Shown here: positions 32,584 through 39,026 of the stretch, piece after piece
Numbering within the stretch: the stretch's first letter is position 1
How the letters are laid out: every line of letters begins with the position of its first letter
From: Rhodovarius sp.
Lineage (GTDB): Bacteria; Pseudomonadota; Alphaproteobacteria; Acetobacterales; Acetobacteraceae
Reading direction: 5' to 3'
NCBI GenBank assembly: GCA_025057055.1
Contig: JANWYF010000074.1
Span: 1 to 39,026 of the forward strand
Length of the DNA stretch: 39,026 nt
Program-made: the position numbers and the translations under genes
Notes under the pieces: model-generated
Database searches by the model: none
The model's input: the letters and a program-made list of their open reading frames with translations, nothing else
What the model was told of the DNA's origin: nothing

Positions 32584-33894
32584 ATGAAGATCGCCATCAT
32601 CGGTGCGGGCTATGTCGGCCTCGTCTCCGGGGCCTGTTTTGCCGAGTTCGGCGTCGATGTCGCCCTGGTCGAGCGCGATGCGGACCGGATCACCGCGCTG
32701 CGGCAGGGGCGGCTGCCGATCTACGAACCGGGGCTCGACAAGCTGGTGGCCGACAATGTGCGCGAGGGTCGCCTCTCCTTCCACGAGAGGATGGCTCCTG
32801 CGATCGAGGGGGCGGAGGCGGTCTTCCTGGCGGTGGGCACGCCCTCGCGCCGCGGCGATGGCCATGCCGATCTCTCGCATGTCTTCGCTGCCGCGGAGGA
32901 GGTGGCGCGCACCGCGACCCATCCGCTGACCCTGGTCACCAAATCGACCGTACCGGTGGGAACGGGGCGGCGGATCATCGAGCTGGTGCGGCCGATCCGC
33001 CCCGATATCGCCGTCGCCGCCAATCCGGAGTTTCTGCGCGAAGGCGCTGCGATCGGCGATTTCATGCGCCCCGACCGGGTGGTGATCGGCACCGAGCCGG
33101 GCGAGCGGGGCGAGCGGGCGCTGGCCACGCTGCGCCGGCTCTACCGCCCGCTCTACCTGATCGAGACGCCGATCGTGGCGACCAGCATCGAGACCGCGGA
33201 GGTGATCAAATACGCCGCCAACAGCTTCCTTGCGATGAAGATCACCTTCATCAACGAGATCGCCAATTTCTGCGAGCGGGCGGGTGCGGATGTGCACGAC
33301 GTGGCGCGCGGCATCGGGCTCGACGGCAGGATCGGGCGCAAATTCCTCCACCCCGGTCCGGGCTATGGCGGTTCCTGCTTCCCCAAGGACACGCTGGCCT
33401 TCCTCCGCACCGCTGAGGAGCTGGGCGTGCCGCTGCGGCTGGTCGAGACCACGATCGCGATCAATGAGGCGCGCAAGATCGAGATGGCCGAGCGCGTGCT
33501 CGCCGCCCTCAACCCGGCAGCGGGGCGGCGCATCGCGGTCCTCGGCCTGACCTTCAAGCCCGAGACCGACGACATGCGCGAGGCGCCGGCGCTGGTCATC
33601 ATCCCGCGCCTGCTCGCCGCAGGGGCGGAGGTGGTGGCCTATGACCCGGAGGGCATGGGCCAGGCGCGCGCGCTGCTGCCCGCCGCGGTCAGCTATGCCG
33701 AGACGGCCATGGCCTGCCTTGCCGGCGCCGATTGCGCGGTGCTGCTGACCGAGTGGAACGAGTTCCGCGCCCTGCCTCCGGAACGCCTCAAATCCGCCAT
33801 GCGGGGGAACTTGTTCTTCGATTTCCGCAACGTCTACGACCCGGCGGCGATGCGGGCGGCCGGATTCCGCTACATGAGCCTAGGGAGGCCGTAA
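32584..33894 (+). CDS. ugd: UDP-glucose 6-dehydrogenase
   Basis: This 436-residue enzyme oxidises UDP-glucose twice to UDP-glucuronate. The N-terminal Rossmann motif is [23 protein letters not shown]. The substrate-binding segment [21 protein letters not shown] and the catalytic cysteine loop [13 protein letters not shown] are intact, as is the C-terminal UDP-binding domain ([19 protein letters not shown]). The track begins at 32557, but ATG 32584 starts the conserved fold. The stop codon shares one base with the next start (TAATG). It uses the product of galU. Confidence 0.95.
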   Translation: MKIAIIGAGYVGLVSGACFAEFGVDVALVERDADRITALRQGRLPIYEPGLDKLVADNVREGRLSFHERMAPAIEGAEAVFLAVGTPSRRGDGHADLSHVFAAAEEVARTATHPLTLVTKSTVPVGTGRRIIELVRPIRPDIAVAANPEFLREGAAIGDFMRPDRVVIGTEPGERGERALATLRRLYRPLYLIETPIVATSIETAEVIKYAANSFLAMKITFINEIANFCERAGADVHDVARGIGLDGRIGRKFLHPGPGYGGSCFPKDTLAFLRTAEELGVPLRLVETTIAINEARKIEMAERVLAALNPAAGRRIAVLGLTFKPETDDMREAPALVIIPRLLAAGAEVVAYDPEGMGQARALLPAAVSYAETAMACLAGADCAVLLTEWNEFRALPPERLKSAMRGNLFFDFRNVYDPAAMRAAGFRYMSLGRP

Positions 33895-35303
33895 TGGGCG
33901 CGTTCCAGCACCAGTTCCACCCGACCAGTCTGCGCGAATATGACATCCGCGGGATCGTCGGACAGACCCTGGGTCCGGAGGATGCCTTCGCCATCGGCCG
34001 CTGCTTCGGCACCGTGGTGGTCCGCTCCGGCGGACGGCGCCTGGCGGTCGGCTATGACGGGCGGCTCTCCTCCCCGATGCTGGAGGAGAGGCTGGTCGCG
34101 GGCCTGAGCGCCTGCGGTCTGCAGGTGTTGCGGATCGGCTGCTGCCCGACCCCGATGCTCTACTACGCCGCTTATGCGCTCGAGACGGACGGGGCGGTGA
34201 TGGTGACCGGCAGCCACAACCCGCCGGACTACAACGGGTTCAAGGCGATGGTCGGCCGCAAACCTTTCTTCGGGCAACAGATCCGGGCCCTCGGCGCGAT
34301 GGCGGCGGCCGGCGATGTGGTGCCGGAGGCCGAAGGCAGCGCCGAGACGGTCGATCTGGCCGAGGCTTACGTGGCGCGCATCCTGCAGGATTTCGACGGC
34401 GGGCGTGGCCTCTCTGCCGTATGGGATCCGGGCAATGGTTCGGGCGGGGTGATCGCCCGCATGCTGGCCGATCGCCTGCCGGGCCGGCATGTCGTGATCA
34501 ACGGGGAGATCGACGGCCGCTTCCCCAACCACCACCCCGACCCCACCGTGCCGCGCAACCTCGAACAGCTCATCGCCAAGGTGCGGGAGCTGGGGGCCGA
34601 TCTGGGGATCGCCTTCGACGGCGATGCCGACCGCATCGGCGTCGTTGACGGTCAGGGGCGGATGCTCTTCGGCGATCAGCTTCTGATCGTGCTCGCCCGC
34701 GATCTGCTGCGCCAACGCCCGGGGGCGACCATCATCGCCGATGTCAAGGCCTCGCAAGTGCTGTTCGATGAGATCGCGCGCGCCGGCGGCGTGCCGCTGA
34801 TGTGGAAGACGGGCCACAGCCTCATCAAGCAGAAGATGGCCGAGACAGGCGCGCCGCTGGCGGGCGAGATGTCGGGCCACATCTTCTACGCCGACCGTTG
34901 GTACGGTTTCGATGATGCGCTCTACGCCGCGGTCCGGTTGCTCGGCGTGCTGGGCAGGTCCGATCAGTCCCTGGCCCAGATGCACGATGCGCTGCCCAGG
35001 ATGTTGAACACGCCCGAACTCCGCTTCGACTGCCCGGAGGAGCGCAAATTCGCCGTGGTGCGGGAAGTGGCCGCGCGACTGGCCGCCGCCGGGGCCCGGG
35101 TGCAGGATGTGGACGGGGTGCGCGTCCTGACCGAGGACGGCTGGTGGTTGCTGCGCGCGTCCAACACCCAGGCGGTGCTGGTGGCGCGTGTCGAAGCCCG
35201 CACGCCCGAGGGGCTGGAGCGTCTCAAGGCCGAGCTGGCCGCACAGCTGGCCGCCAGCGGGCTGGAGCGGCCCGACTTCTCCGGCCAGAACGCGGGACAT
35301 TGA
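33894..35303 (+). CDS. Phosphomannomutase/phosphoglucomutase (alpha-D-phosphohexomutase)
   Basis: This 469-residue enzyme interconverts hexose 6- and 1-phosphates, giving the glucose 1-phosphate for GalU or mannose 1-phosphate. The active phosphoserine loop is [14 protein letters not shown], the metal loop is FDGDADRIG, the sugar-binding loop is GEMSGHIFY and the phosphate-binding loop [15 protein letters not shown] is near the end. The N-terminus [13 protein letters not shown] resembles Pseudomonas AlgC. The bifunctional PMM/PGM class is likely, but pgm and manB assignments cannot be separated by reading. It starts one base into the ugd stop. A TTG start overlaps its own stop. Confidence 0.93.
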   Translation: MGAFQHQFHPTSLREYDIRGIVGQTLGPEDAFAIGRCFGTVVVRSGGRRLAVGYDGRLSSPMLEERLVAGLSACGLQVLRIGCCPTPMLYYAAYALETDGAVMVTGSHNPPDYNGFKAMVGRKPFFGQQIRALGAMAAAGDVVPEAEGSAETVDLAEAYVARILQDFDGGRGLSAVWDPGNGSGGVIARMLADRLPGRHVVINGEIDGRFPNHHPDPTVPRNLEQLIAKVRELGADLGIAFDGDADRIGVVDGQGRMLFGDQLLIVLARDLLRQRPGATIIADVKASQVLFDEIARAGGVPLMWKTGHSLIKQKMAETGAPLAGEMSGHIFYADRWYGFDDALYAAVRLLGVLGRSDQSLAQMHDALPRMLNTPELRFDCPEERKFAVVREVAARLAAAGARVQDVDGVRVLTEDGWWLLRASNTQAVLVARVEARTPEGLERLKAELAAQLAASGLERPDFSGQNAGH

Positions 35304-35870
35304 CGATAGGTCGGCGCCGGCACGGAATAGCGCCGGCGCTGCTGCTGCTCTGGGCCGTGCCGGCAGCGGCGGAGCGGCTCAACGCCCCGCTGCCCGTCAT
35401 GCCAGGCGCCTGTTGCGGTGAGGAGGCGCAGATCATCGCGACCGCCTTCCGCGACGCCCTGGCGATGAGGCAGCGAGGGATGGCGCGGCTCGATGCCCAT
35501 CCCGAACTGCCGGAGTTCCGCCGCTCGTTCGGCACCGGGCCCGTGGCACCGGTGGGGGCCCATCTGCCGGGCATCGCCGATGGGCTGTCCCGCCACCGCC
35601 CCTTGGCCATGTTCGGCAAGCTGCCCGAGGCCTGCGCGCCGGGGCGCTTTGGCTAAAACCTCCGCGCCGGAGGCGCGATGGGCTTCTGCCCGCTTTTCTT
35701 CCACGCCGGCCAATATGGTCTGGACATTCGGTCTGGACATTCGGCCGGGCGAGATCGTGCATGAGGTCAGCCACATCGCAGCCGGCACTCGCGACATCCT
35801 CTCTTCCCCAACGCACGCGGCGATCCTCGCCAAGAAGGACCCGACGGCGGCAGGGATGAACGCCGACAAC
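35300..35870 (+). pseudogene. Decayed secreted M35-like (deuterolysin/aspzincin) metallopeptidase
   Basis: A coupled TTG start at 35300 begins a signal peptide (RRRHGIAPALLLLWAVPAAA) and a region like the M35 helical part (GEEAQIIATAFRDAL, then LPEFRRSFGTG). This frame stops at TAA 35654-35656. Past the stop the same frame reads GFCPLFFHAGQYGLDIR, then a 13-bp tandem duplication moves the reading into another frame with PGEIVHEVSHIAAGTRD and KKDPTAAGMNADN. HExxH followed by GTxD is the aspzincin zinc site. Similarity ends near 35870, before the usual C-terminal residues. So there is one nonsense change, one frameshift and probable loss of the end. The family assignment is from motif recall. 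The 118-residue first frame (35300-35656) could still be made as a secreted peptide. Confidence 0.65.
35717..35744 (+). repeat. 13-bp tandem duplication that frameshifts the M35-like gene
   Basis: The segment GGTCTGGACATTC is repeated head to tail: bases 35717-35744 have an exact 13-base period (two full copies plus two bases). Deleting one copy rejoins QYGLDIR to PGEIVHEVSH in a single frame, showing that the duplication is a recent disabling slip. Confidence 0.9.
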
Positions 35871-36265
35871 GGCGGCGCCGCTGGTGAGCCAGCGGGGCCT
35901 GCCCCCGAAGCGCTGTCTGCACTCGCCTTTTCTTGCCGGCCTTCGGATCCGGGCGGCGGGGAAGCGGCTCGACACTCCGGGCCCGCTGGGGCTCTCCGCC
36001 ATCGGCATGACCCGGCGGCGCATCCGCCGCGCGGCCCGCCGGGGTGCAGCCGGCCGGCTTTCGGGCGGGCTCGATGCGGGCGCGGGGCTGGGGGCAATCG
36101 CCAGGCGCCGGCACTGCTCCCCGCCAGCTCGGCTGGACGAGATGCGGGGCGGCCTCGGCCGGGCAGAGGCCGCCTTCGCCCCGGGGCGCCCAGCGTCCAA
36201 CCAGGGCTGCGGGCCGCCTTGGCCGGCCGCGTTGTGCCGCGCGCTGCGGCGAGCAGCCCCTGCCG
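35871..36265. other. Region without a supported gene
   Basis: These 395 bp lie between the M35-like remnant and the minus-strand nitronate monooxygenase. Open frames cross it on both strands (35493-36269 and 35884-36552 plus, 35433-36374 minus), but none shows a recognisable motif and compositions are Arg/Ala/Pro-rich. It may be further decayed DNA from the peptidase locus. I see no repeat, terminator or RNA with confidence. Confidence 0.4.
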
Positions 36266-37222
36266 CTAGCGGCCGAAAGCATGGCCGAGCCGGGCCAAGC
36301 CGGCCTCGGCTTCCTCGACCATGCGCCGGATCACTTCGCCCGCCGGCAGCACCTCTCGGATCAGGCCCACGCATTGGCCGGCCCAGACATAGCTCTCCTC
36401 GAGCCGGCCCTCGCTCGCCCCCAGCGCATTGCGCGCGCCAGAGACCCAGCCGAGCAGCTCATCGCGCCCGATCCCCTGCGCCTCGAGCTCCAGGATCCGG
36501 CGGGTATAGGCCGTGGCCAGGGCGCGGCCGGGCTGACCCATGCTGCGCTTGATGACCACGGTCTGGTCGGGCTCGGCCGCGGTCAGCGCCTGCTTGTAGG
36601 CATCATGGGCGCGCGCCTCGACGGTGGCGACAAAGCGAGTGCCCATCTCCACCCCCTCCGCGCCCAGGGCCAGCGCCGCCAGCAGCCCGCGCCCGTCGGC
36701 AATCCCGCCCGAGGCCAGCACCGGAATCTTCACCGCATCGACCACCCGCGGGACCATCACCAGCGTCGTCTCCTCGCTGCGGCCGATATGCCCGCCGCCT
36801 TCGAAGCCCACGGTCGCCACCATGTCAGCGCCGGCGGCTTCCGCCTTGCGTGCAAGCTCCGGCCCGGCGGCGAGCACCAGGGTGCGCACGCCATGGCCCT
36901 CGCAACGGCGGATCCAGGGCGCGGGATTGCCGGCGGTGAAGGCGACCAGGGCGACCTTCTCCTCCAGCGCCACATCGAGCAGGGGCGCGATGTCCATCCG
37001 CCCGATCGGGAAATTGACGCCGAAGGGGTAGGGAGTGAGGGCGCGGCAGCGCCGGATTTCCGCGCGCAGCGCCTCGGGCTCGGTCAGGCCCGGTGTGTTG
37101 ATCTGGCCGAGCCCGCCGGCGTTGGAGACGGCCGCCGCGAGCTCGGCGTAGGCGATCCTGGCCAAGCCGCCCTGCACGATGGGGTAGCGGATGCCGAGCA
37201 TGTCGGTGACGCGGGTGCGCAT
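36266..37222 (-). CDS. Nitronate monooxygenase / 2-nitropropane dioxygenase family FMN enzyme
   Basis: This 318-residue FMN-dependent TIM-barrel enzyme of the NMO/NPD group opens RVTDMLGIRYPIVQGGLARIAYAELAAAVSNAGGLG, the family signature. The FMN phosphate and catalytic region is ATVGFEGGGHIGRSEETT (the GGH His), then IPVLASGGIADGRGLLAALALGAEGVEMGTRF. It probably detoxifies alkyl nitronates; FabK-like enoyl reductases share this fold and cannot be excluded. Start 37222 (MRTRVTDML) is preferred over 37264, which adds a 14-residue leader. It is a monocistronic unit by position. Confidence 0.9.
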   Translation of the reverse strand: MRTRVTDMLGIRYPIVQGGLARIAYAELAAAVSNAGGLGQINTPGLTEPEALRAEIRRCRALTPYPFGVNFPIGRMDIAPLLDVALEEKVALVAFTAGNPAPWIRRCEGHGVRTLVLAAGPELARKAEAAGADMVATVGFEGGGHIGRSEETTLVMVPRVVDAVKIPVLASGGIADGRGLLAALALGAEGVEMGTRFVATVEARAHDAYKQALTAAEPDQTVVIKRSMGQPGRALATAYTRRILELEAQGIGRDELLGWVSGARNALGASEGRLEESYVWAGQCVGLIREVLPAGEVIRRMVEEAEAGLARLGHAFGR

Positions 37223-37431
37223 GGCGCTGAAGCTAGAGCGGCCGATGCGAGAGGGAAACGCCACCAGCTGACCACAGCCGCACGGCGGTCGCTAACTGGC
37301 GCCTGGCCGGCCCCTCCTCTGCCCGCTGCGGCAGACGGGTGCAGCCCCTTGGCCGCCAGGGCGAGCCAGGGGGGCGGCAGATGGCGCCCGCGCGGGCGAT
37401 CGCAGCGCCGCGGGGGGAGGCGCTGTCGGCC

Positions 37432-38097
37432 TCAACCCCGGGCGCCGAAGATGGCCGTCCCGATGCGGACATGGGTTGCGCCCTCGGCGATCGCGATCTC
37501 GAAATCGCCGCTCATGCCCATCGAGAGCGTGCGCAGGCCATGGCGGGCGGCCAGCTCTGCCAGATAGGCGAAGTGCGGGCGCGGGTCCTCACCCAGCGGG
37601 GGGATGCACATCAGGCCCTCGACCGGCAGGCCGAACTCCTCCCGCGCCTGGCGGAGGAAGGCCTCGGCCTCGCTGCGCCGGACACCGGATTTCTGCGGCT
37701 CATCGCCGGTGTTGACCTGGACCAGGCAGGCCGGCCGCCGCCCCTGCTTGGCCATGGCCTTGGCCAAGGCGGCGGCGAGCTTCGGACGGTCCAGGCTTTC
37801 GATGACATCGGCGATCGCCACCGCATCGGCCGCCTTGTTCGTCTGCAGACCGCCGATGATGTGCAGCCTAAGACCGGGATGCGCGGCGCGCAGCGGAGGG
37901 AACTTGGCCGCTGCTTCCTGCACCCGGTTCTCCCCGAAGAGGAGTTGGCCGGCGGCCAGAGCCTCTTCGACCGCGGAAGCCGGCTGTGTCTTGGAGACGG
38001 CGACCAGCTGCACCGAACCGGGCGGCCGATTGGCCCGGGCGGTGGCTTCGGCAATCCTGTCGCGGATGCGACGGAGGTTTTCGGCAATCGCGCTCAT
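37432..38097 (-). CDS. yggS: YggS/PROSC-family pyridoxal phosphate homeostasis protein
   Basis: This 221-residue, single-domain alanine racemase-like barrel protein binds PLP and keeps vitamin B6 and amino-acid pools balanced. The PLP lysine lies in LVAVSKTQPA. Other family blocks are LFGENRVQEAAAKF, LHIIGGLQTNKA (usually IGxLQxNK), VNTGDEPQKSGV, GLMCIPPLGED and LSMGMSGDFEIAIAEGATHVRIGTAIFG. The track starts at 38631, but ATG 38097 begins the family's N-terminus. It diverges from the ThiE-like gene with only 25 bp between starts. Confidence 0.95.
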   Translation of the reverse strand: MSAIAENLRRIRDRIAEATARANRPPGSVQLVAVSKTQPASAVEEALAAGQLLFGENRVQEAAAKFPPLRAAHPGLRLHIIGGLQTNKAADAVAIADVIESLDRPKLAAALAKAMAKQGRRPACLVQVNTGDEPQKSGVRRSEAEAFLRQAREEFGLPVEGLMCIPPLGEDPRPHFAYLAELAARHGLRTLSMGMSGDFEIAIAEGATHVRIGTAIFGARG

Positions 38098-38122
38098 GCG
38101 CGGAAGGCATAGGACAGAGAAG

Positions 38123-38713
38123 GTGCCTCGCCTATGGCTCCTGACCGATCCGCTGCGCCTGCCTGACCCCATGCCGATCCTGCCCAGGCTGCCGCGCGGT
38201 GCAGCGGTCCTGGCCCGCGGCATGCCAGAGGCTGCACTGCCCCCCCTCGCCGTAGCCTGCCGCCGACGTGGGCTTCGCTTGCTGGTCGGCGGCGATGGGC
38301 GGCTCGCGCTGCGCCTGGCCGCGGGCCTGCATGTGCCGGAACGCGGCGCGCCGGGATTGCTCGCCTTCCTGCGCGCGCGGCGGCCCGGTGCCCTGCTTTC
38401 GGCCGCATGCCACGGGCTGCGCGGGCTCGCGCGCGGCCGACGGCTGCGCTGCGATGCGCTGCTCCTCTCCCCGCTCTTTCCGACGGACAGCCACCCGGAG
38501 GCGCGACCGCTCGGCCCGCATGGCTGGGCCTGGCTTGCGCGGGGGGCGGGGCGCGCGTGCATCGCCCTGGGCGGCATCCGGCCCGCCACCCTCGGACGCG
38601 TGCCACCGATCGCGACCGGCGTCGCCGCCATCGGCTGGTGGCGGGGGCTAGAGGCAGGGCTTGCGGCGGAGGACGCCTTATGTCAGATGGCGGACAGAGA
38701 CGGGCGGGCGTAG
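38123..38713 (+). CDS. Degenerate thiamine phosphate synthase/TenI-like protein
   Basis: This 196-residue ThiE/TenI-like barrel starts with GTG 38123 (MPRLWLLTDP). The strongest ThiE mark is LLLSPLFPTDSHPEARPLG (consensus 'SPvFpT.SHpga..lG'), followed by CIALGGI. ThiE substrate residues are changed. The position of NDR reads GDGR, the QLRxK lysine segment reads VLARGMPE, and GVHLG reads GLHVP. Catalysis of HMP-PP plus thiazole phosphate joining is therefore doubtful, and a regulatory or TenI-like role is possible. Its TAG stop (38711-38713) lies inside tRNA-Gly, a 10-base overlap. The start codon is tentative because the yggS start is only 25 bp away on the other strand. Confidence 0.7.
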   Translation: MPRLWLLTDPLRLPDPMPILPRLPRGAAVLARGMPEAALPPLAVACRRRGLRLLVGGDGRLALRLAAGLHVPERGAPGLLAFLRARRPGALLSAACHGLRGLARGRRLRCDALLLSPLFPTDSHPEARPLGPHGWAWLARGAGRACIALGGIRPATLGRVPPIATGVAAIGWWRGLEAGLAAEDALCQMADRDGRA

Positions 38714-38778
38714 CTCAGGGGTAGAGCACAACCTTGCCAAGGTTGGGGTCGAGGGTTCGATTCCCTTCGCCCGCTCCA
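38704..38778 (+). tRNA. tRNA-Gly (anticodon GCC)
   Basis: This is a full cloverleaf: acceptor GCGGGCG (38704-38710) pairs with CGCCCGC (38768-38774), discriminator T and encoded CCA at 38776-38778. The D-loop region is GCTCAGGGGTAGAGC, the anticodon stem CAACC/GGTTG encloses TTGCCAA with GCC at 38736-38738, and the T-arm carries GGTTCGATTCC. It reads GGC and GGU glycine codons. The 248 bp beyond it to the window edge hold no supported gene; the antisense ORFs there translate the tRNA. Confidence 0.98.
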
Positions 38779-39026
38779 GTCGCCGCAGTCCCGAACACTC
38801 TCCGCCAGGGTCGCCGCCGCGCTGAGGCGCAGGTTTGGCCAAGGGTGGCGCGGCGGGGTTGATACTTCGCGAACGCAACGAGGGGCTTCCGGGCGTCTCT
38901 CTCGGCCCGGTTCTCTCCGGACCTTGGGACTCGGCCGGTCTAGTCTACAAGGGTCAGAGTCTTGTTTTTCCACCGCTTTGCCGCCGGTGGGCTGGCTCGG
39001 ATTCAGTAATCCCACCGCCCGGGCGG

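Noticed and set aside
29413-33351. A 1312-codon open frame on the minus strand spanning six plus-strand genes
   Set aside because: It is antisense to clear genes (Rieske, VWA, J-domain, galU, ugd). Its translation is Arg/Gly/His-rich without motifs, and long antisense frames are expected from GC-rich codon bias.
35493-36269. 258-codon ORF as an intact gene
   Set aside because: Only its middle (PGEIVHEVSH to NADN) looks like protein. The start is the shadow of another frame and the end is non-coding in character, so it is the frameshifted part of the M35-like remnant.
38678-39015. Minus-strand ORFs with GRRESNPRPQPWQGCALPLSYARP and GIEPSTPTLARLCSTPELR
   Set aside because: These are the well-known spurious translations of the antisense of a tRNA gene, here tRNA-Gly at 38704-38778.
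1-39026. CRISPR arrays, insertion sequences, integrases or phage genes
   Set aside because: No spaced direct-repeat array, transposase or integrase motif was seen in any frame. tRNA-Gly is a common integration site, but no integrase or att duplication is visible in the 248 bp beyond it.

Overview
The window is a very GC-rich chromosomal segment with bacterial gene packing, and most neighbouring genes overlap by 1-14 bases. It carries the photosynthesis superoperon crtEF-bchCXYZ-pufBALMC with a tetraheme PufC cytochrome. This points to a bacteriochlorophyll a-producing alphaproteobacterium. GC content, PufC and the many NMT1-type and Bug-type solute-binding proteins and amidohydrolases suggest Rhodospirillales, possibly Acetobacteraceae. 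That placement is an inference from gene content, because no rRNA is present.

Layout. (1) 2-887: the end of livG and all of livF, from a branched-chain amino acid type ABC importer. (2) 1014-11516: the photosynthesis superoperon. CrtE supplies GGPP, CrtF methylates hydroxycarotenoids, BchXYZ and BchC carry out the chlorin-to-bacteriochlorin steps, and PufBALMC form LH1 and the reaction centre with its cytochrome. Two TGT-N12-ACA palindromes (the PpsR/CrtJ motif) lie in front of crtE and bchC. A strong hairpin separates pufA from pufL, and a rho-independent terminator follows pufC. (3) 11655-14274: an MFS exporter fused to a monooxygenase-like domain, converging on a Rieske oxygenase. (4) 14503-19081: an operon of an orphan solute-binding protein, a creatininase-family amidohydrolase and two tandem FAD-linked oxidases. 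(5) 19088-20363: two divergent flavodoxin-fold quinone reductase paralogues. (6) 20366-25604, minus strand: a complete NMT1-type ABC importer interleaved with two metal-dependent amidohydrolase/deaminase genes. (7) 26150-29823: a Bug-type binding protein divergent from two PF04909-type amidohydrolases and a small Rieske protein. (8) 30190-31582: a VWA-like protein and a membrane J-domain protein. (9) 31672-35303: galU, ugd and a phosphohexomutase, giving UDP-glucose, UDP-glucuronate and hexose phosphates for surface polysaccharide. (10) 35300-35870: a decayed M35-like metallopeptidase broken by a stop codon and a 13-bp tandem duplication. (11) 36266-38778: a nitronate monooxygenase, a YggS-type PLP protein, a degenerate ThiE/TenI-like gene and tRNA-Gly(GCC).

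The most unusual points are in the light-harvesting genes. The LH1 alpha and beta chains both lack the tryptophans (alpha+11, beta+9) that normally hydrogen-bond bacteriochlorophyll, and alpha has an extended C-terminus with a cysteine pair. The reaction centre has the Rps. viridis-type swap of acidic residues near QB. The M35 pseudogene can be repaired on paper by deleting one copy of the 13-bp repeat and reverting one stop codon. I saw no CRISPR array, insertion sequence, phage gene or obvious defence system.
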